Source: Gemmatimonadota bacterium
GTDB lineage: Bacteria; Gemmatimonadota; Gemmatimonadetes; Longimicrobiales; Gaopeijiaceae
Length of the DNA: 64,000 nucleotides
Reading direction: 5' to 3'
Assembly (NCBI GenBank): GCA_028875075.1
Contig: JAPPGF010000006.1
Coordinates: forward strand, 62,001 to 126,000
In this document: piece by piece, positions 8,138 to 18,675 of the stretch
How the letters are laid out: every line of letters begins with the position of its first letter
Numbering within the stretch: the first letter of the stretch is position 1
Program-made: the position numbers and the translations under genes
Notes under the pieces: generated by a model
What the model was told of the DNA's origin: nothing
Database searches by the model: none
What the model saw: only the letters and a program-made list of their open reading frames with translations

Positions 8138-10996
8138 TCAGGGCCTCGACGGGCCGGGCGCGGGAGCGGGGACCACGCCGTCCGAGCCGGTTCCCACGGC
8201 CTCGTCCACAGGTGGTCCGGGGGTCCCCGGGAGGGACGGCGAGCGCGCCTGGCTCAGCCGCTCGAGCAGATCCTCGAGCTCCTCCAGGGCCGTGCCGAAG
8301 CCGGGCCAGTCCCCTTCCCGCAGTCTTCCCTCGGCGTACCGCAGGAGGTCGAGCGCCTCGGCGGGCCACCGCTCTTCCGGGATCGGGACCGAAAGCGCCT
8401 CCGAGTCCCTGGCGCTCACCCGCCTGCCGGCGAAAGCGGCCAGCGACTCTTCCAGCGTGGGTTCCATCACGACGCTTACACCGTCGCTCACCACGAAGCG
8501 GCGCAGCTCCGGGATGGCGTCCGACTCGGAGGCGAGGAACAACGCCTCCATGTAGAGCAGGTGTTCGCCCACCGGGACGACGTGGAGGTGCCCGGTCCAT
8601 ACCTGACTCCCCCCGGTACGCCACAGGGAGAGCTGTTGCGAGATCGCCGGATCCTGTTCCACCAGCGCCTCCACCTGGCGCGGGCCCGGGGCCTGGTCCT
8701 CCACGGCCACCTGGTACAGGAACAGCTCGTGGCGACCGTCGACGTCTACGCGCCCGGCCAGGATGGCGGTCAGATTCTGCCGGGCCGCGGGCACGAACAC
8801 GGTCGAGAGGACGAAGCTCGGCTCGTTCTCGCCCGGGAGCGTGAAGTAGCCGTACTCGGGCTGGTAGGCGACCGGACTCTCGCCACGCCCGAGCTCGGTG
8901 GGGCTCGTCCATACGTCCTGCTGCGCATGGAACTGCTGTGCGGTCTCCTGGTGGTACTGGCGCAGCACCTCGGACTGCAGGCCGAGCAGTCTGCGGGGAT
9001 AGCGCAGATGTCCCCGGAGCCCCGCGGGAAGTTCGCCGAAGGGGCGGAACAGCCCCGGGAACGCCCGCTCGTAGGTGGCGAGCACAGGGTCGTCGCCGGG
9101 CATGCGGTAGAACGAGACCTCACCCGTGACTCCGTCGACGACCACGCGGACACTGTTGCGCACGTAGGTCAACGGCCGGCCGAACTCCAGCGGGTGCGCG
9201 GCCGCGAGCGGGAAGTTGCGCGTCGTCGTGAAGCCGTCCAGCAGCCAGACGATGCGCCCCTCGTGAACCACCGGATAGGCGGGTTCCGGATAGCGGAGTT
9301 GCGGGAAGATCTCGCGTGCGCGACGCGACACCTGGCGGTGGATCACCATCCGGCTTCCGGCTCCGACCTCGGAGGCGAAGAGCAGATTGGGCTCGCCCAG
9401 CTCCCAGGCGAAGGAGAGCGTGCGGAACCAGGAGGAGAGCACGACGCCTTCGGGGTAGTGAACGCCCGCCGTGCCCGGGGTGGAATCGGGCGCGAGAAAC
9501 GATGTGTTGCTCGGGTTGATGATCGCGTACACCTGCGGCCGCAGTCCGAAGTAGACGGGCGACTGCCGCAGCCGGAGGCCCTCGGGGCGGTTCGGCCCCG
9601 GCTCGAACTGCGGCGGTATGTTGGAGACGAACGTGACGGGCTGTCCCTCCGGCGTTCGATCCGTCGCGTCGGAGGCCACGGCACCCACTCCTGCCAGGTA
9701 CTGCTGGCGAAGGTGCAGGTTCTGCCAGTTCTGATCTTCGATGCCCGTAGGATCCACTTCCCGCACGGCCAGCGCGACCACGCGCACGTCTCCTGCGTCC
9801 GTGCGATAGCGGTCGATCGCGGGCTCGGTGAAGTCGTAGTAGCGGAAGCGAGCCTCGAGCTGGCGGTACGTCTGGAGGAGCGGATCCTCCGACCATACGG
9901 GGAGACCCGAGAACTGGGCCGCCGCCTGGGCCCAGTCCACGCCCTGAGGCGGAGCATAGCGGTAGCGCGTGCGCCGCAGCTCGTCGAGCCCGAACCCGAG
10001 GCGAGTGAAGCGGACGTTCATCTCGATGTACGGTGTCTCGCGCGTGAGCTCGTTGGGCTCCACGCGAAAACGCTGGACCAGGGACGGGTAGAACTGCAGG
10101 CCGAGCAGGCCGCCCGCCACGACCACGCCCAGACCCGCCAGTACCGGCGCGACCCGGTTGCGCAGGGCCCCCCAAAGGACGGTGCCTGCGGCGGCCAGCG
10201 TGACCAGGGTCATGACCTGCAGCGCCGGAATGCGCGCTTCGGCGTCCGTGTAGCCGAAGATCCCCTGGACGCCGGAGTTGCCGCCGAGCAGGAGGAGGTA
10301 GCGTCCGATCCATAGCCGGGCTGCGACGAATGCCAGGAATGCGGCCACGATCGCGCCCAGGTGGATCCGGGCCCGATCCATCATGACCAGACCGGTTCCG
10401 CTCCAGCGCAGGGCCCCGGTCACGACGTAGCCGCCCGCACATACCGTGAACATGAGCACGGTCACGACCATCGCGAGCGTGACCACCGTCCGCAGCAGCG
10501 GGAGCCGAAACGCGAAGAACGACAGGTCGAACCCGAAGATCGGGTCCGAAACACCCCACTCGGGTGTCGCGAGGGCCAGCAAGGCCTGCATCCCCATGCC
10601 CTCGACCGCCGAACCGCCGAACCACAGCCCCACGAGGGTCGCGAGCCCGGCCGCGGCCCACAGCGCGTAAGATTTCGGAATCTGTTCAGCGATCTCCAGG
10701 TCGCCGAAGCGGCGCTTGATCTGTATGGCTCCCAGAGTGCTCACCACCAGGCGGAGGTTGAAGAAGAGCACCGAGCCGACGATGAGGCCCAGCACGCCGC
10801 TCGCGCCCCAGGCCCAGCTCAACCTGCGCCACAGGAGGTCCTCGTAGCCGACGCTCTGGAACCAGAGCACGGCGACATGGAGCGACGCGATCAACCTGAG
10901 CGTGATGAGCAGCGCGCCCAGGACGAGCGCGGCGAAGAGCGCGAGCGTTCCGCCGCGGAGGGAGCGGAGCCGCTTCAGCCGAGGGCGGAGCTTCAC
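8138..10996 (-). CDS. UPF0182 (COG1615) large membrane protein
   Basis: The 952-residue protein has about seven hydrophobic segments in its first 320 residues followed by a long soluble domain and a low-complexity, acidic and Pro-rich tail. The motif VEPNELTRETPYIEMNVRFTR and the YGLDELRRTRY-type segment after the membrane part are typical of UPF0182, a family of unknown function widespread in Actinobacteria, Cyanobacteria and some Gram-negatives. GTG start at 10996, one base after the stop of the mutase gene, suggests one transcript. No catalytic motif was recognised. Confidence 0.85.
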   Translation of the reverse strand: MKLRPRLKRLRSLRGGTLALFAALVLGALLITLRLIASLHVAVLWFQSVGYEDLLWRRLSWAWGASGVLGLIVGSVLFFNLRLVVSTLGAIQIKRRFGDLEIAEQIPKSYALWAAAGLATLVGLWFGGSAVEGMGMQALLALATPEWGVSDPIFGFDLSFFAFRLPLLRTVVTLAMVVTVLMFTVCAGGYVVTGALRWSGTGLVMMDRARIHLGAIVAAFLAFVAARLWIGRYLLLLGGNSGVQGIFGYTDAEARIPALQVMTLVTLAAAGTVLWGALRNRVAPVLAGLGVVVAGGLLGLQFYPSLVQRFRVEPNELTRETPYIEMNVRFTRLGFGLDELRRTRYRYAPPQGVDWAQAAAQFSGLPVWSEDPLLQTYRQLEARFRYYDFTEPAIDRYRTDAGDVRVVALAVREVDPTGIEDQNWQNLHLRQQYLAGVGAVASDATDRTPEGQPVTFVSNIPPQFEPGPNRPEGLRLRQSPVYFGLRPQVYAIINPSNTSFLAPDSTPGTAGVHYPEGVVLSSWFRTLSFAWELGEPNLLFASEVGAGSRMVIHRQVSRRAREIFPQLRYPEPAYPVVHEGRIVWLLDGFTTTRNFPLAAAHPLEFGRPLTYVRNSVRVVVDGVTGEVSFYRMPGDDPVLATYERAFPGLFRPFGELPAGLRGHLRYPRRLLGLQSEVLRQYHQETAQQFHAQQDVWTSPTELGRGESPVAYQPEYGYFTLPGENEPSFVLSTVFVPAARQNLTAILAGRVDVDGRHELFLYQVAVEDQAPGPRQVEALVEQDPAISQQLSLWRTGGSQVWTGHLHVVPVGEHLLYMEALFLASESDAIPELRRFVVSDGVSVVMEPTLEESLAAFAGRRVSARDSEALSVPIPEERWPAEALDLLRYAEGRLREGDWPGFGTALEELEDLLERLSQARSPSLPGTPGPPVDEAVGTGSDGVVPAPAPGPSRP

Positions 10997-10997
10997 G

Positions 10998-12386
10998 TCA
11001 GTGCGCGGCCGCGGCCGGGTCCACGCCCTGGGAGCGCACGAATGCCTCCATCGTCTGCCGGATCTCCTCGAGCCGCTCGGTCGTGCGCGCCTCGTAGCGG
11101 AGCACCAGGACCGGCTGCGTGTTGGACGCCCTCAGGAGCCCCCAACCGTCCCCGAACAGCACGCGGACCCCGTCCAGTTCCACCACTTCGTACCGCTCGC
11201 GGAAATACGAGCGCGCCGCGCGAACGACGTCCCATTTCGCTTCCTCGGTCACGTCCACCCGGATCTCGGGCGTGGACATGTAGGCCGGAAACTCTGCGAT
11301 GCGCTCCGAGAGCGGGCGCTCGGAGCGAGCCACCAGGTCGATCAACAGGCAGGCGTCGAAGAGCGCGTCGTCGAAACCGTAGTAGAGGTCTCCGCCCACG
11401 AAGATGTGGCCCGACAGTTCCCCGCCGAGCGGCGCGCCCGTCGTGCGCATCTTTTCCTTCATGAGGGAATGCCCGGTGTTCCACATGATCGGCTCGCCGC
11501 CCGCCCGGGCGAACACCTCGGGCAACACCTGAGAGCACTTGACGTCGAAGACGAGTTTCTGACCCGGCCCCTTGCGGGCCAGCAGGTCGAGCCCGAACAG
11601 GAGCAGGAGCATGTCCCCCCGGACGATCGCGCCGTGCTCATCCACGGCTCCCAGTCGGTCGGCATCGCCGTCGAAGGCCACGCCCAGCTCGCAGCCCCCG
11701 GCCCGAACCGCCGCGATCAAATCCGCCAGGTTCTCGTCCTCGGTCGGGTCCGGATGATGGTTCGGGAACGTTCCGTCGGACACGCAATGGAGCGGGACCA
11801 CATCGGCGCCAAGCGCACCGAGCATGCGTTCGGCCACGAGCGCTCCGCTGCCGTTGCCGCAGTCGACGGCGACCCTGACCGGCCGCGGCAGCCGAAAACG
11901 GCCGACCACGTCGCCGACGTAGGCGTCGCCCACGTCTTCGAGCGCGTATCCGCCCTCTCCCGACGACAGCGGCCCGCGCTCGATGCGCCGGCGCAGTTCC
12001 TGGATTGCCGGGCCATAGATCGCGCGACCGGCCACGGTCATCTTGACGCCGTTCCATTCGGCCGGGTTGTGCGAGCCCGTCACCTGCACCGCACCGTCCA
12101 GGTCGCGCGTGCGCTCCACCCAGTACGTCATCGGCGTGGGTACGGTGCCGATGTCCAGGACGTCCACACCTGCGGCGCGCATTCCACCCACCAGAGCCCG
12201 GGCGAGGTCGGGCGAGCTCGGACGATTGTCCCGCCCGACCACGACGCGCGGCCGTCTCTTGCGGCGCCGCTGCCTCAGCAGCGACCCATAGGCCCGACCG
12301 ACCGGTTCGGTCACGTCGACGCCCAAGTCGCGGCCGACGATCCCGCGGATGTCGTACTCCCGGAAGATGTGTGCCGCCAACGTCAT
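10998..12386 (-). CDS. Phosphomannomutase/phosphoglucomutase
   Basis: This enzyme interconverts hexose 6-phosphates and 1-phosphates, feeding cell-envelope sugar nucleotides. The 462-residue protein has all four alpha-D-phosphohexomutase signatures: the phosphoserine loop TGSHNPAEWNG, the Mg-binding DGDADR, the sugar-specificity loop GGELSGH and the phosphate-binding RASNTQP near the C-terminus. The GELSGH loop fits a dual PMM/PGM. ATG 12386 gives the family opening MTLAAHIFREYDIRG; a longer frame to 12506 adds low-complexity sequence. It follows nuoN by 106 bases on the same strand. Confidence 0.93.
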   Translation of the reverse strand: MTLAAHIFREYDIRGIVGRDLGVDVTEPVGRAYGSLLRQRRRKRRPRVVVGRDNRPSSPDLARALVGGMRAAGVDVLDIGTVPTPMTYWVERTRDLDGAVQVTGSHNPAEWNGVKMTVAGRAIYGPAIQELRRRIERGPLSSGEGGYALEDVGDAYVGDVVGRFRLPRPVRVAVDCGNGSGALVAERMLGALGADVVPLHCVSDGTFPNHHPDPTEDENLADLIAAVRAGGCELGVAFDGDADRLGAVDEHGAIVRGDMLLLLFGLDLLARKGPGQKLVFDVKCSQVLPEVFARAGGEPIMWNTGHSLMKEKMRTTGAPLGGELSGHIFVGGDLYYGFDDALFDACLLIDLVARSERPLSERIAEFPAYMSTPEIRVDVTEEAKWDVVRAARSYFRERYEVVELDGVRVLFGDGWGLLRASNTQPVLVLRYEARTTERLEEIRQTMEAFVRSQGVDPAAAAH

Positions 12387-12492
12387 GGATTCGTCCCAGG
12401 CAGCGGTCTGGGCGGCGCTCGGCCCCGCCCACGCACGGCCCCGCACGGGGTTGCGCGAGACGCGCCGCGGGCGGGCCGCCGCGGCGGCCGGA

Positions 12493-14025
12493 TCAAGGCA
12501 CGGCACCCACGGCGCCGCCCAGCTGCACGAGCCCGACGGCGCTCGCCCTGGCGAAATCGAGCGTCGCGCTCGGAAAGACCCCGAGCCACAGCACGACCGC
12601 GGCCCCGGCGGCCAGCGCGAGCCGCATGGGCAGCGGGACCCCGGTGAGGGCCGCCCGATCCCCGTTCGCCGGCTCGCGCATCCAGGCGTACCAGGCCAGC
12701 CGCAGGTAGTACGCGTAGGACACGACCGTCGTGAGCACCAGGATCACGGACAACCGCCACAGTCCTGCGTCCATGGCCCCCAGCAGGAGCTGGAACTTGG
12801 CCATGAAACCGCCCGTGCCGGGGAAGCCCGCCAGCGAGAGCAGGAAGAGCGTGAGGAACAGCGCGAGCACGGGCCGCGTTCGGCCGAGTCCGGCGTAATC
12901 CGCGATCTCCCCGTGCTCCTCGCCCTGGTTGCCGACGGCGATCACGATCGCGAAGGCCCCCAGATTCATCACGGCGTAGACCAGCAGGTAGAAGAGCGCG
13001 GCGCCCACGGCCGCCTCGCTGGACGCCGTGAGCCCGACCAGGATGTAGCCTGCGTGCGCCACGCTGGAGTAGGCGAGCATCCGCTTGACACTGGTCTGCA
13101 CGAGCGCGATCAGATTCGCGAAGATCATGGTGATCGCCGCCAGCCACCACATCACCGGGTACCAGATCGTGTAGACGTCCTGGAACGACACCAGGAACAC
13201 GCGAAAGAACGTCACGAAAGCCGCCGCCTTCACGCCCGCGGACATGAAGGCCGTGACCGGCGTCGGCGCGCCCTCGTACACGTCGGGCGTCCACATGTGG
13301 AACGGAACCGCCGAGACCTTGAACGCGAAGCCGACGCTCAGCAGTCCGACCCCGAACAGGAGCAGCGTGCTGCCCGAGGATCCGTTCGACACGGACGTCA
13401 TGATGTCCGGGAGGTGCGTGCTGCCCGTGGCGCCGTAGACCAGCGCGATTCCGTAGAGGAAGAACCCGGTCGAGAACGCGCCCAACAGGAAGTACTTGAG
13501 TCCGGCCTCCGCCGACCTGCGGTCCCGGCGGTTGAACGCGGACAGCGCGTAGACGGCGATCGACATGACCTCCAGCCCCAGGAAGACCACGATCAGGTCG
13601 CGCGCGCCGGCCATGAACATCATCCCGGCCGTGGCGAGCAGCAGGAGGCCGTAGTACTCGCCGGACTGCAGCCGCTGGCGGTACACGTAGCCCAGCGAGA
13701 TCAGCACGGCGATGGCCGCCGTGATCAGGAAGATCCAGTTCGCGAACAGGCGCAGCCCGTCCACTCCGATCATCCTGCCGGGCCCCACCTCCTGCACGCC
13801 GTGCAGCCAGCCGTTCGCCACCGCGGCCAGCGCCACACCGGCGAGCGACAGCCATCCGAGGTCCCAGCTCCGTTGGCCGTCGTCCGGCCCCGGCGCTTCC
13901 CTGCCGCGCTCGTCGCCGCTGCCCCATACGCCGGCCACCAGCACGACCATCGCCCACGCGCACAGCACGATCTCGGGCAGCAGCGCCCACACGTAGTCGA
14001 GGTTGGTGGTGAAGTCGAGCGGCAC
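12493..14025 (-). CDS. nuoN: NADH-quinone oxidoreductase subunit N
   Basis: NuoN is one of three antiporter-like proton-channel subunits in the membrane arm of complex I. The 510-residue protein has about 14 hydrophobic helices, a conserved Lys in the AEAGLKYFLLGAFS segment, and VKAAAFVTFFRV and KRMLAYSSVAHAGY motifs of the proton pathway. GTG start; it is the last gene of the nuo operon, 14 bases after nuoM. A gap of 106 bases separates it from the mutase gene. Confidence 0.97.
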   Translation of the reverse strand: MPLDFTTNLDYVWALLPEIVLCAWAMVVLVAGVWGSGDERGREAPGPDDGQRSWDLGWLSLAGVALAAVANGWLHGVQEVGPGRMIGVDGLRLFANWIFLITAAIAVLISLGYVYRQRLQSGEYYGLLLLATAGMMFMAGARDLIVVFLGLEVMSIAVYALSAFNRRDRRSAEAGLKYFLLGAFSTGFFLYGIALVYGATGSTHLPDIMTSVSNGSSGSTLLLFGVGLLSVGFAFKVSAVPFHMWTPDVYEGAPTPVTAFMSAGVKAAAFVTFFRVFLVSFQDVYTIWYPVMWWLAAITMIFANLIALVQTSVKRMLAYSSVAHAGYILVGLTASSEAAVGAALFYLLVYAVMNLGAFAIVIAVGNQGEEHGEIADYAGLGRTRPVLALFLTLFLLSLAGFPGTGGFMAKFQLLLGAMDAGLWRLSVILVLTTVVSYAYYLRLAWYAWMREPANGDRAALTGVPLPMRLALAAGAAVVLWLGVFPSATLDFARASAVGLVQLGGAVGAVP

Positions 14026-14039
14026 GGCCGTCTCTCGGG

Positions 14040-15581
14040 TCAGTCGCCGACGGCGGGCGCCGACGGCGCCGCAGGCAGGCTGCGTTCGACATGCGACACG
14101 AGCGACTCAACCGAAGGCTCCATGCGGCGCATCAGCGGCGCGGGATGCACGCCGATCCAGATCATCAGCGCGATCATGGGCGCGAGCATGGCGATCTCGC
14201 GCCGCGAGACGTCGGGCACCCCGCGGTTGGCGCTCTCGTGCAGACGGTTGAAGAACATGCGCTGCACCATCGGCAGCATGTAGTAGGCGGCGAAGATCAC
14301 GCCCAGCGTCGCCACGCCGGCAAACCACGGGTGCGTCTCGAAGGCCCCCAGCAGCGCCATGAACTCCCCCACGAACCCGCTCGTGCCGGGAAGCCCGATG
14401 GAAGCGAGGGCCGTGATCACGAACGCCGTCGCCAGCCAGGGGGCGACCGCAGCCAGTCCGCCGAAGTCCTCGATGAGCCGCGTGTGGCGGCGCTCGTAGA
14501 GCATCCCGAGCAGAAGGAACAGCGCGCCGGTGCTGATCCCGTGCGAGACCATCACCAGGAGCGCGCCCTGGAGCCCGTTCAGCGTGAGCGCGAAGATGCC
14601 GAGCACGACGAAGCCCATGTGGGCCACCGACGTGTAGGCGACCAGTTTCTTGGCGTCGGGCTGCACGGCTGCGACCCAGGCGGCGTACAGGATCCCGACG
14701 ACGCCGAGCGCCAGCATGAGCGTGACCACCGGGGGATGCTGTGCGGCGGCCGGGAACAGGGGGAGCAGGAACCGGACGAATCCGTAGGTCCCCATCTTCA
14801 GCAGCACCGAGGCGAGGATCACCGATCCGGGGGTCGGGGCTTCGACGTGGGCGTCGGGAAGCCAGGTGTGCAGCGGGAACACCGGAACCTTGACCGCGAA
14901 CGCCAGCGCGAACGCGGAGAAGAGCCAGAGCTGCTCTTGCAGCGTCAGCGGGACGCGCAAGAGCTCGGCGTAGTGAAAGCTCCCCGCCCCGAGCGCTTCC
15001 TCGGCGCGGAAGTACAGGTACAGGATCGCCACCAGCATCAGCAGCGATCCGAGAGCCGTGTACAGGAAGAACTTCACCGCGGCGTAGATGCGCCGCTCGC
15101 CGCCCCAGACGCCGACGATGAAGTACATCGGGACCAGGGTGAGCTCGAAGAACACGTAGAAGAGGAACAGGTCCAGCGACAAGAAGACGCCCAGCACGCC
15201 CGTCTCGAGCAGGAGCATGAGCGCGTAGAACGCCTTCTCCCGCTTCTCGATGTAGTTGAAGGAGCCGAGGATCGCGACCGGCGTCGTGAACGTGGTGAGC
15301 AGCACCATGAAGATGCTGATCCCGTCCACGCCGAGGGCATAGGCCACGCCCCAGCCGGGGATCCAGGGGTGGGAGGACGCCATCTGGAAGCCCGGCGCGG
15401 CCTCGAACGCCCACCACAGGCCGAGCGAGAGAGCGAACAGCGCGGCGGACCACCAGAAGGCAACGTGTTTCGCCCGCTCGCGCGGCAGCCAAAGGACCAG
15501 CCCCATGCCGGCGAGCGGCAGCCAGACCAGCGCGTGCAGGATCCAGCGCTCGTAGCCGATGACGTCGAGGAGCGCGCTCAC
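14040..15581 (-). CDS. nuoM: NADH-quinone oxidoreductase subunit M
   Basis: NuoM is an antiporter-like membrane subunit of complex I. The 513-residue protein shows the conserved FFELTLVPMYF segment (with the key Glu of TM5), VKVPVFPLHTWLPDAHVEAP, and KKLVAYTSVAHMGFV. GTG start at 15581 lies 7 bases after the nuoL stop. It is complete and ordinary. Confidence 0.97.
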   Translation of the reverse strand: MSALLDVIGYERWILHALVWLPLAGMGLVLWLPRERAKHVAFWWSAALFALSLGLWWAFEAAPGFQMASSHPWIPGWGVAYALGVDGISIFMVLLTTFTTPVAILGSFNYIEKREKAFYALMLLLETGVLGVFLSLDLFLFYVFFELTLVPMYFIVGVWGGERRIYAAVKFFLYTALGSLLMLVAILYLYFRAEEALGAGSFHYAELLRVPLTLQEQLWLFSAFALAFAVKVPVFPLHTWLPDAHVEAPTPGSVILASVLLKMGTYGFVRFLLPLFPAAAQHPPVVTLMLALGVVGILYAAWVAAVQPDAKKLVAYTSVAHMGFVVLGIFALTLNGLQGALLVMVSHGISTGALFLLLGMLYERRHTRLIEDFGGLAAVAPWLATAFVITALASIGLPGTSGFVGEFMALLGAFETHPWFAGVATLGVIFAAYYMLPMVQRMFFNRLHESANRGVPDVSRREIAMLAPMIALMIWIGVHPAPLMRRMEPSVESLVSHVERSLPAAPSAPAVGD

Positions 15582-15588
15582 GCCCGCC

Positions 15589-17745
15589 TCACAACGCCAT
15601 GACGGCGAGGACGACGACGACGCCGACGGTCAGGACGAACGCGTACGTGCTGAGCACCCCGGTCTGTACCACGCTTCCGACCAGGCCGAACGCGCGTGAC
15701 ACCGAGCCGGTCGCGTTGACGATGCCGTCCACGATCCCCGCGTCCACGACCCGCCACAGGAACCGTGACGTGGCCACGACCGGGCGCACGATGATGTGGT
15801 CGTACAACTCGTCCACGTACCATTTCCGATAGAGCAGGCCGCGCAGTCCGCCCGTCGGCTCGCCGGCCTCCGCGGCAGGCGCGATCCGCCATCTCGAGGC
15901 CACGGCGGCCGTGCCCGCCACCACCGCGGCGGCCAGCAGCGTGGAGAACGTGGCCCAGGCCAGCTCGCCTCCCCCCAAAGGCGCCGTCTCGTGGAACGCG
16001 CCGACGTGTTCGGCCCGGACCTCGCTCGCCGCCGCGACGACGGGCTCGAGCCAATGGTGGAGCCCCTCCCCCATGGGGAGGGCGCCGAACAGTCCCACCC
16101 AGCCGTCGTGCAGCGCGGCAGGCACGTTGATCCAGCCGCCGAACACCGAGAAGGCGGCGAGCAGGACGAGCGGCACGCTCATCGTCAGGGGGGCCTCATG
16201 GAGGTGGCGGGCCTCCTCCTCGCCCGTGCGGTTCCCTCCGTGGAAGGTCATGAGCATCATCCGCGTCATGTAGAACGCCGTCAGGGCCGCGGCCGCCAGG
16301 GCGATCATCCAGAACAGCGCGTACCACGAAGCGTGCGGCCCGCCGGCCGCCGCGCCGGCGTACCAGATGATCTCGTCCTTCGAGAAGAAGCCGGCCAACG
16401 GCCAGATCCCCGCGATCGCCAGGGTCCCGACCCACATCGTGGTCCAGGTGACCGGCATGCGGCGAGCGAGTCCGCCCATGTTGCGCATGTCCTGGGCGTC
16501 CAGGTGCCTGCCCGTGCGGTGGAGCGCGTGGTGCATCGAGTGGATCACCGCGCCCGAGCCGAGAAACAGCAGCGCCTTGAAGAAGGCGTGCGTCATCAGA
16601 TGGAAGATCCCGGCGGTGTAGGCTCCCACGCCCACTCCCAGGAACATGTAGCCCAGCTGGGAGACGGTGGAATAGGCGAGCACCTTCTTGATGTCGTATT
16701 GCGTGAGTGCGATGGTCGCCGCGAAGAGCGCGGTCAGCGCCCCGATGCCGGCCACGGCGAGGCTTCCCGCCGGCGCGAGCGCGAAGAGCACGGAGCTCCG
16801 CGCGACCATGTAGACCCCCGCGGTCACCATGGTGGCCGCGTGAATCAGGGCTGAGACGGGCGTCGGGCCCGCCATGGCGTCCGGGAGCCACACGTAGAGC
16901 GGAATCTGCGCGCTCTTTCCGGCCGCCCCGAGCAGCAGGAAGAGCGTGACGGCGCTCACCAGGGCTCCCCCGTACACGAGTGTCTCGGGAGCCCGCTCGA
17001 GGATCGGCACGAAGTCGAGCGTCCCGAACGTCGTGAACAGCAAGAACATCGCCAACAGGAAGCCGACGTCGCCGATCCGGTTCACGATGAACGCCTTCTT
17101 GCCCGCGTCGGCCTTCTCCCGGTCCCTGAACCAGAACCCGATCAGCAGATAGCTGCACAGCCCCACGCCCTCCCAGCCGACGAACATGACCGGGAAGCTC
17201 GCCCCCATGACCAGCACGAGCATGAAGAACACGAAGAGGTTGAGGTACGTGAAATAGCGCGGGTAGCCCGGGTCGTCCCTCATGTATCCGACGCTGAACA
17301 CGTGGATCAGCGAGCCGACCCCGGTGACGACCAGCATCATCACCATGGACAGCTGATCGAGCTGGATCGCGACCGCCACCTCGAGCGTGCCGGTCACGAG
17401 CCAGGTCCAGTAGGGGATCACGACCGGCTCGTGCAGCTCCGCGCCCCACATGCGGACGAAGTTGACCAGCGTGACGGCGAAGGCAGCGAGAAGCACGCCG
17501 GGCCCGATCAGGCTCGGCCAGGTGTGCGTCAGCGGTCGCTCGGTCTCGGGCAGATGCCACTCGCCTCCCGCCCGCACAGCGTCGGCCGAGCGCCGGCCGG
17601 CGGCCAGGGCGAGCGCTCCGTTCGCGAGGAACCCGAGCAGCGGCAGGAGAACCACGAGGCCGGGCAGGAACGGCTCGAACCCGGTCGCTTCCGCTGCCCC
17701 GGACGCTCCCTCAAGCGCCACGACCGTCCCGAGGGGGAAACTCAT
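15589..17745 (-). CDS. nuoL: NADH-quinone oxidoreductase subunit L
   Basis: NuoL is the distal antiporter-like subunit of complex I, with the long amphipathic helix that runs along the membrane arm. The 718-residue protein is on the long side of the family and carries GWEGVGLCSYLLIGFW, KSAQIPLYVWLPDAMAGPTP and KKVLAYSTVSQLGYM. ATG start 4 bases after the nuoK stop. About 16 hydrophobic stretches are visible. Confidence 0.97.
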   Translation of the reverse strand: MSFPLGTVVALEGASGAAEATGFEPFLPGLVVLLPLLGFLANGALALAAGRRSADAVRAGGEWHLPETERPLTHTWPSLIGPGVLLAAFAVTLVNFVRMWGAELHEPVVIPYWTWLVTGTLEVAVAIQLDQLSMVMMLVVTGVGSLIHVFSVGYMRDDPGYPRYFTYLNLFVFFMLVLVMGASFPVMFVGWEGVGLCSYLLIGFWFRDREKADAGKKAFIVNRIGDVGFLLAMFLLFTTFGTLDFVPILERAPETLVYGGALVSAVTLFLLLGAAGKSAQIPLYVWLPDAMAGPTPVSALIHAATMVTAGVYMVARSSVLFALAPAGSLAVAGIGALTALFAATIALTQYDIKKVLAYSTVSQLGYMFLGVGVGAYTAGIFHLMTHAFFKALLFLGSGAVIHSMHHALHRTGRHLDAQDMRNMGGLARRMPVTWTTMWVGTLAIAGIWPLAGFFSKDEIIWYAGAAAGGPHASWYALFWMIALAAAALTAFYMTRMMLMTFHGGNRTGEEEARHLHEAPLTMSVPLVLLAAFSVFGGWINVPAALHDGWVGLFGALPMGEGLHHWLEPVVAAASEVRAEHVGAFHETAPLGGGELAWATFSTLLAAAVVAGTAAVASRWRIAPAAEAGEPTGGLRGLLYRKWYVDELYDHIIVRPVVATSRFLWRVVDAGIVDGIVNATGSVSRAFGLVGSVVQTGVLSTYAFVLTVGVVVVLAVMAL

Positions 17746-17749
17746 CCGG

Positions 17750-18043
17750 TCACCACTTCAGAAGGTTGAAGCTCTGCACGTCGACGGTCTCATAGTGGCG
17801 GAAGATCGAGATGATGATCGCGAGGCCGACCGCGGCCTCCGCCGCGGCCACGGTCATCACGAAGAAGACGAACAGCTGTCCGTCGATGCCCACCAGGCGC
17901 GACAGCGCGACGAACGTGAGGTTCACCGCGTTGAGCATCAGCTCGATGCACAGGAACATGATGATCGCGTTTCGGCGGATCAGCACGCCGAGCGTGCCGA
18001 TCACGAAGAGCAGCGCCGACAACACCAGCGAATCGGTGATCAC
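17750..18043 (-). CDS. nuoK: NADH-quinone oxidoreductase subunit K
   Basis: NuoK is a three-helix membrane subunit near the quinone end of complex I. With GTG 18043 the protein is 97 residues and begins [16 protein letters not shown], matching family length; the frame stays open to 18124 but the extra residues are not membrane-like. The conserved membrane Glu residues in [14 protein letters not shown] and [11 protein letters not shown] are present. It precedes nuoL by 4 bases. Confidence 0.93.
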   Translation of the reverse strand: MITDSLVLSALLFVIGTLGVLIRRNAIIMFLCIELMLNAVNLTFVALSRLVGIDGQLFVFFVMTVAAAEAAVGLAIIISIFRHYETVDVQSFNLLKW

Positions 18044-18137
18044 GGCCCGACGGCCTGCAGGGGTCGAGACCGGAGATGCGCCGCCTCGACTGGGCGGGTC
18101 CAGGGCCCGTGGGAGCCTCCGCACCGCCAGGGGCGGC

Positions 18138-18647
18138 TCATACGCGCTTCTTCGCCAGCGCGAGCGCCCCGACGATCGCCACCAGCAGCAGGATGCCCGT
18201 GATCTCGAAAGGCACGACCCACTCGGTGTAGAGGGGCCGGGCGATCGCCCCGATCGCGCCGTACTCCTCGACCGCCGCGTCCACCGGGCTGTCCGTGCCG
18301 GCCGGCGCGCCCGCTGCCCGCAGCCCGCGAGACAAGATGCCGAACAACGCTCCGGCCGCCGCGACCGGAGCGATCAGCCAGAGCGTCACGCGCAGGTCGG
18401 GGCGGTAGTCGTGCCCCAGGTTGAGCAGCATGATGACGAAGAGGAAGAGCACCATGATCGCGCCGGCGTAGACGATCACCTGCACCGCCGCGAGAAAGTG
18501 CGCCTCGAGCAGGACGAAGATGACCGAGGTCGACCCCAGGCTGAGCACCATCGAGAGCAGGCTGGCGACCGGATTCCGGCCGGCCACCACGCCCATGGCT
18601 CCGCCGAGGGCCAAGGCGGCGAACATGTAGAAGAGGACATCGCTCAT
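18138..18647 (-). CDS. nuoJ: NADH-quinone oxidoreductase subunit J
   Basis: NuoJ is a five-helix membrane subunit whose third helix changes conformation in the coupling mechanism. The 169-residue protein has the conserved [21 protein letters not shown]-like helix with its Tyr, seen at residues about 55-75. ATG 18647 lies 28 bases after nuoI. It is complete. Confidence 0.95.
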   Translation of the reverse strand: MSDVLFYMFAALALGGAMGVVAGRNPVASLLSMVLSLGSTSVIFVLLEAHFLAAVQVIVYAGAIMVLFLFVIMLLNLGHDYRPDLRVTLWLIAPVAAAGALFGILSRGLRAAGAPAGTDSPVDAAVEEYGAIGAIARPLYTEWVVPFEITGILLLVAIVGALALAKKRV

Positions 18648-18675
18648 GGCGTGAGCGGTCCCGCCCGCGACCCCC

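Noticed and set aside
7445-10315. A plus-strand open frame of about 956 codons opposite the UPF0182 gene.
   Set aside because: Low-complexity translation without motifs; it crosses the end of the PhoX-like gene and the convergent gap. It is a codon-bias shadow.
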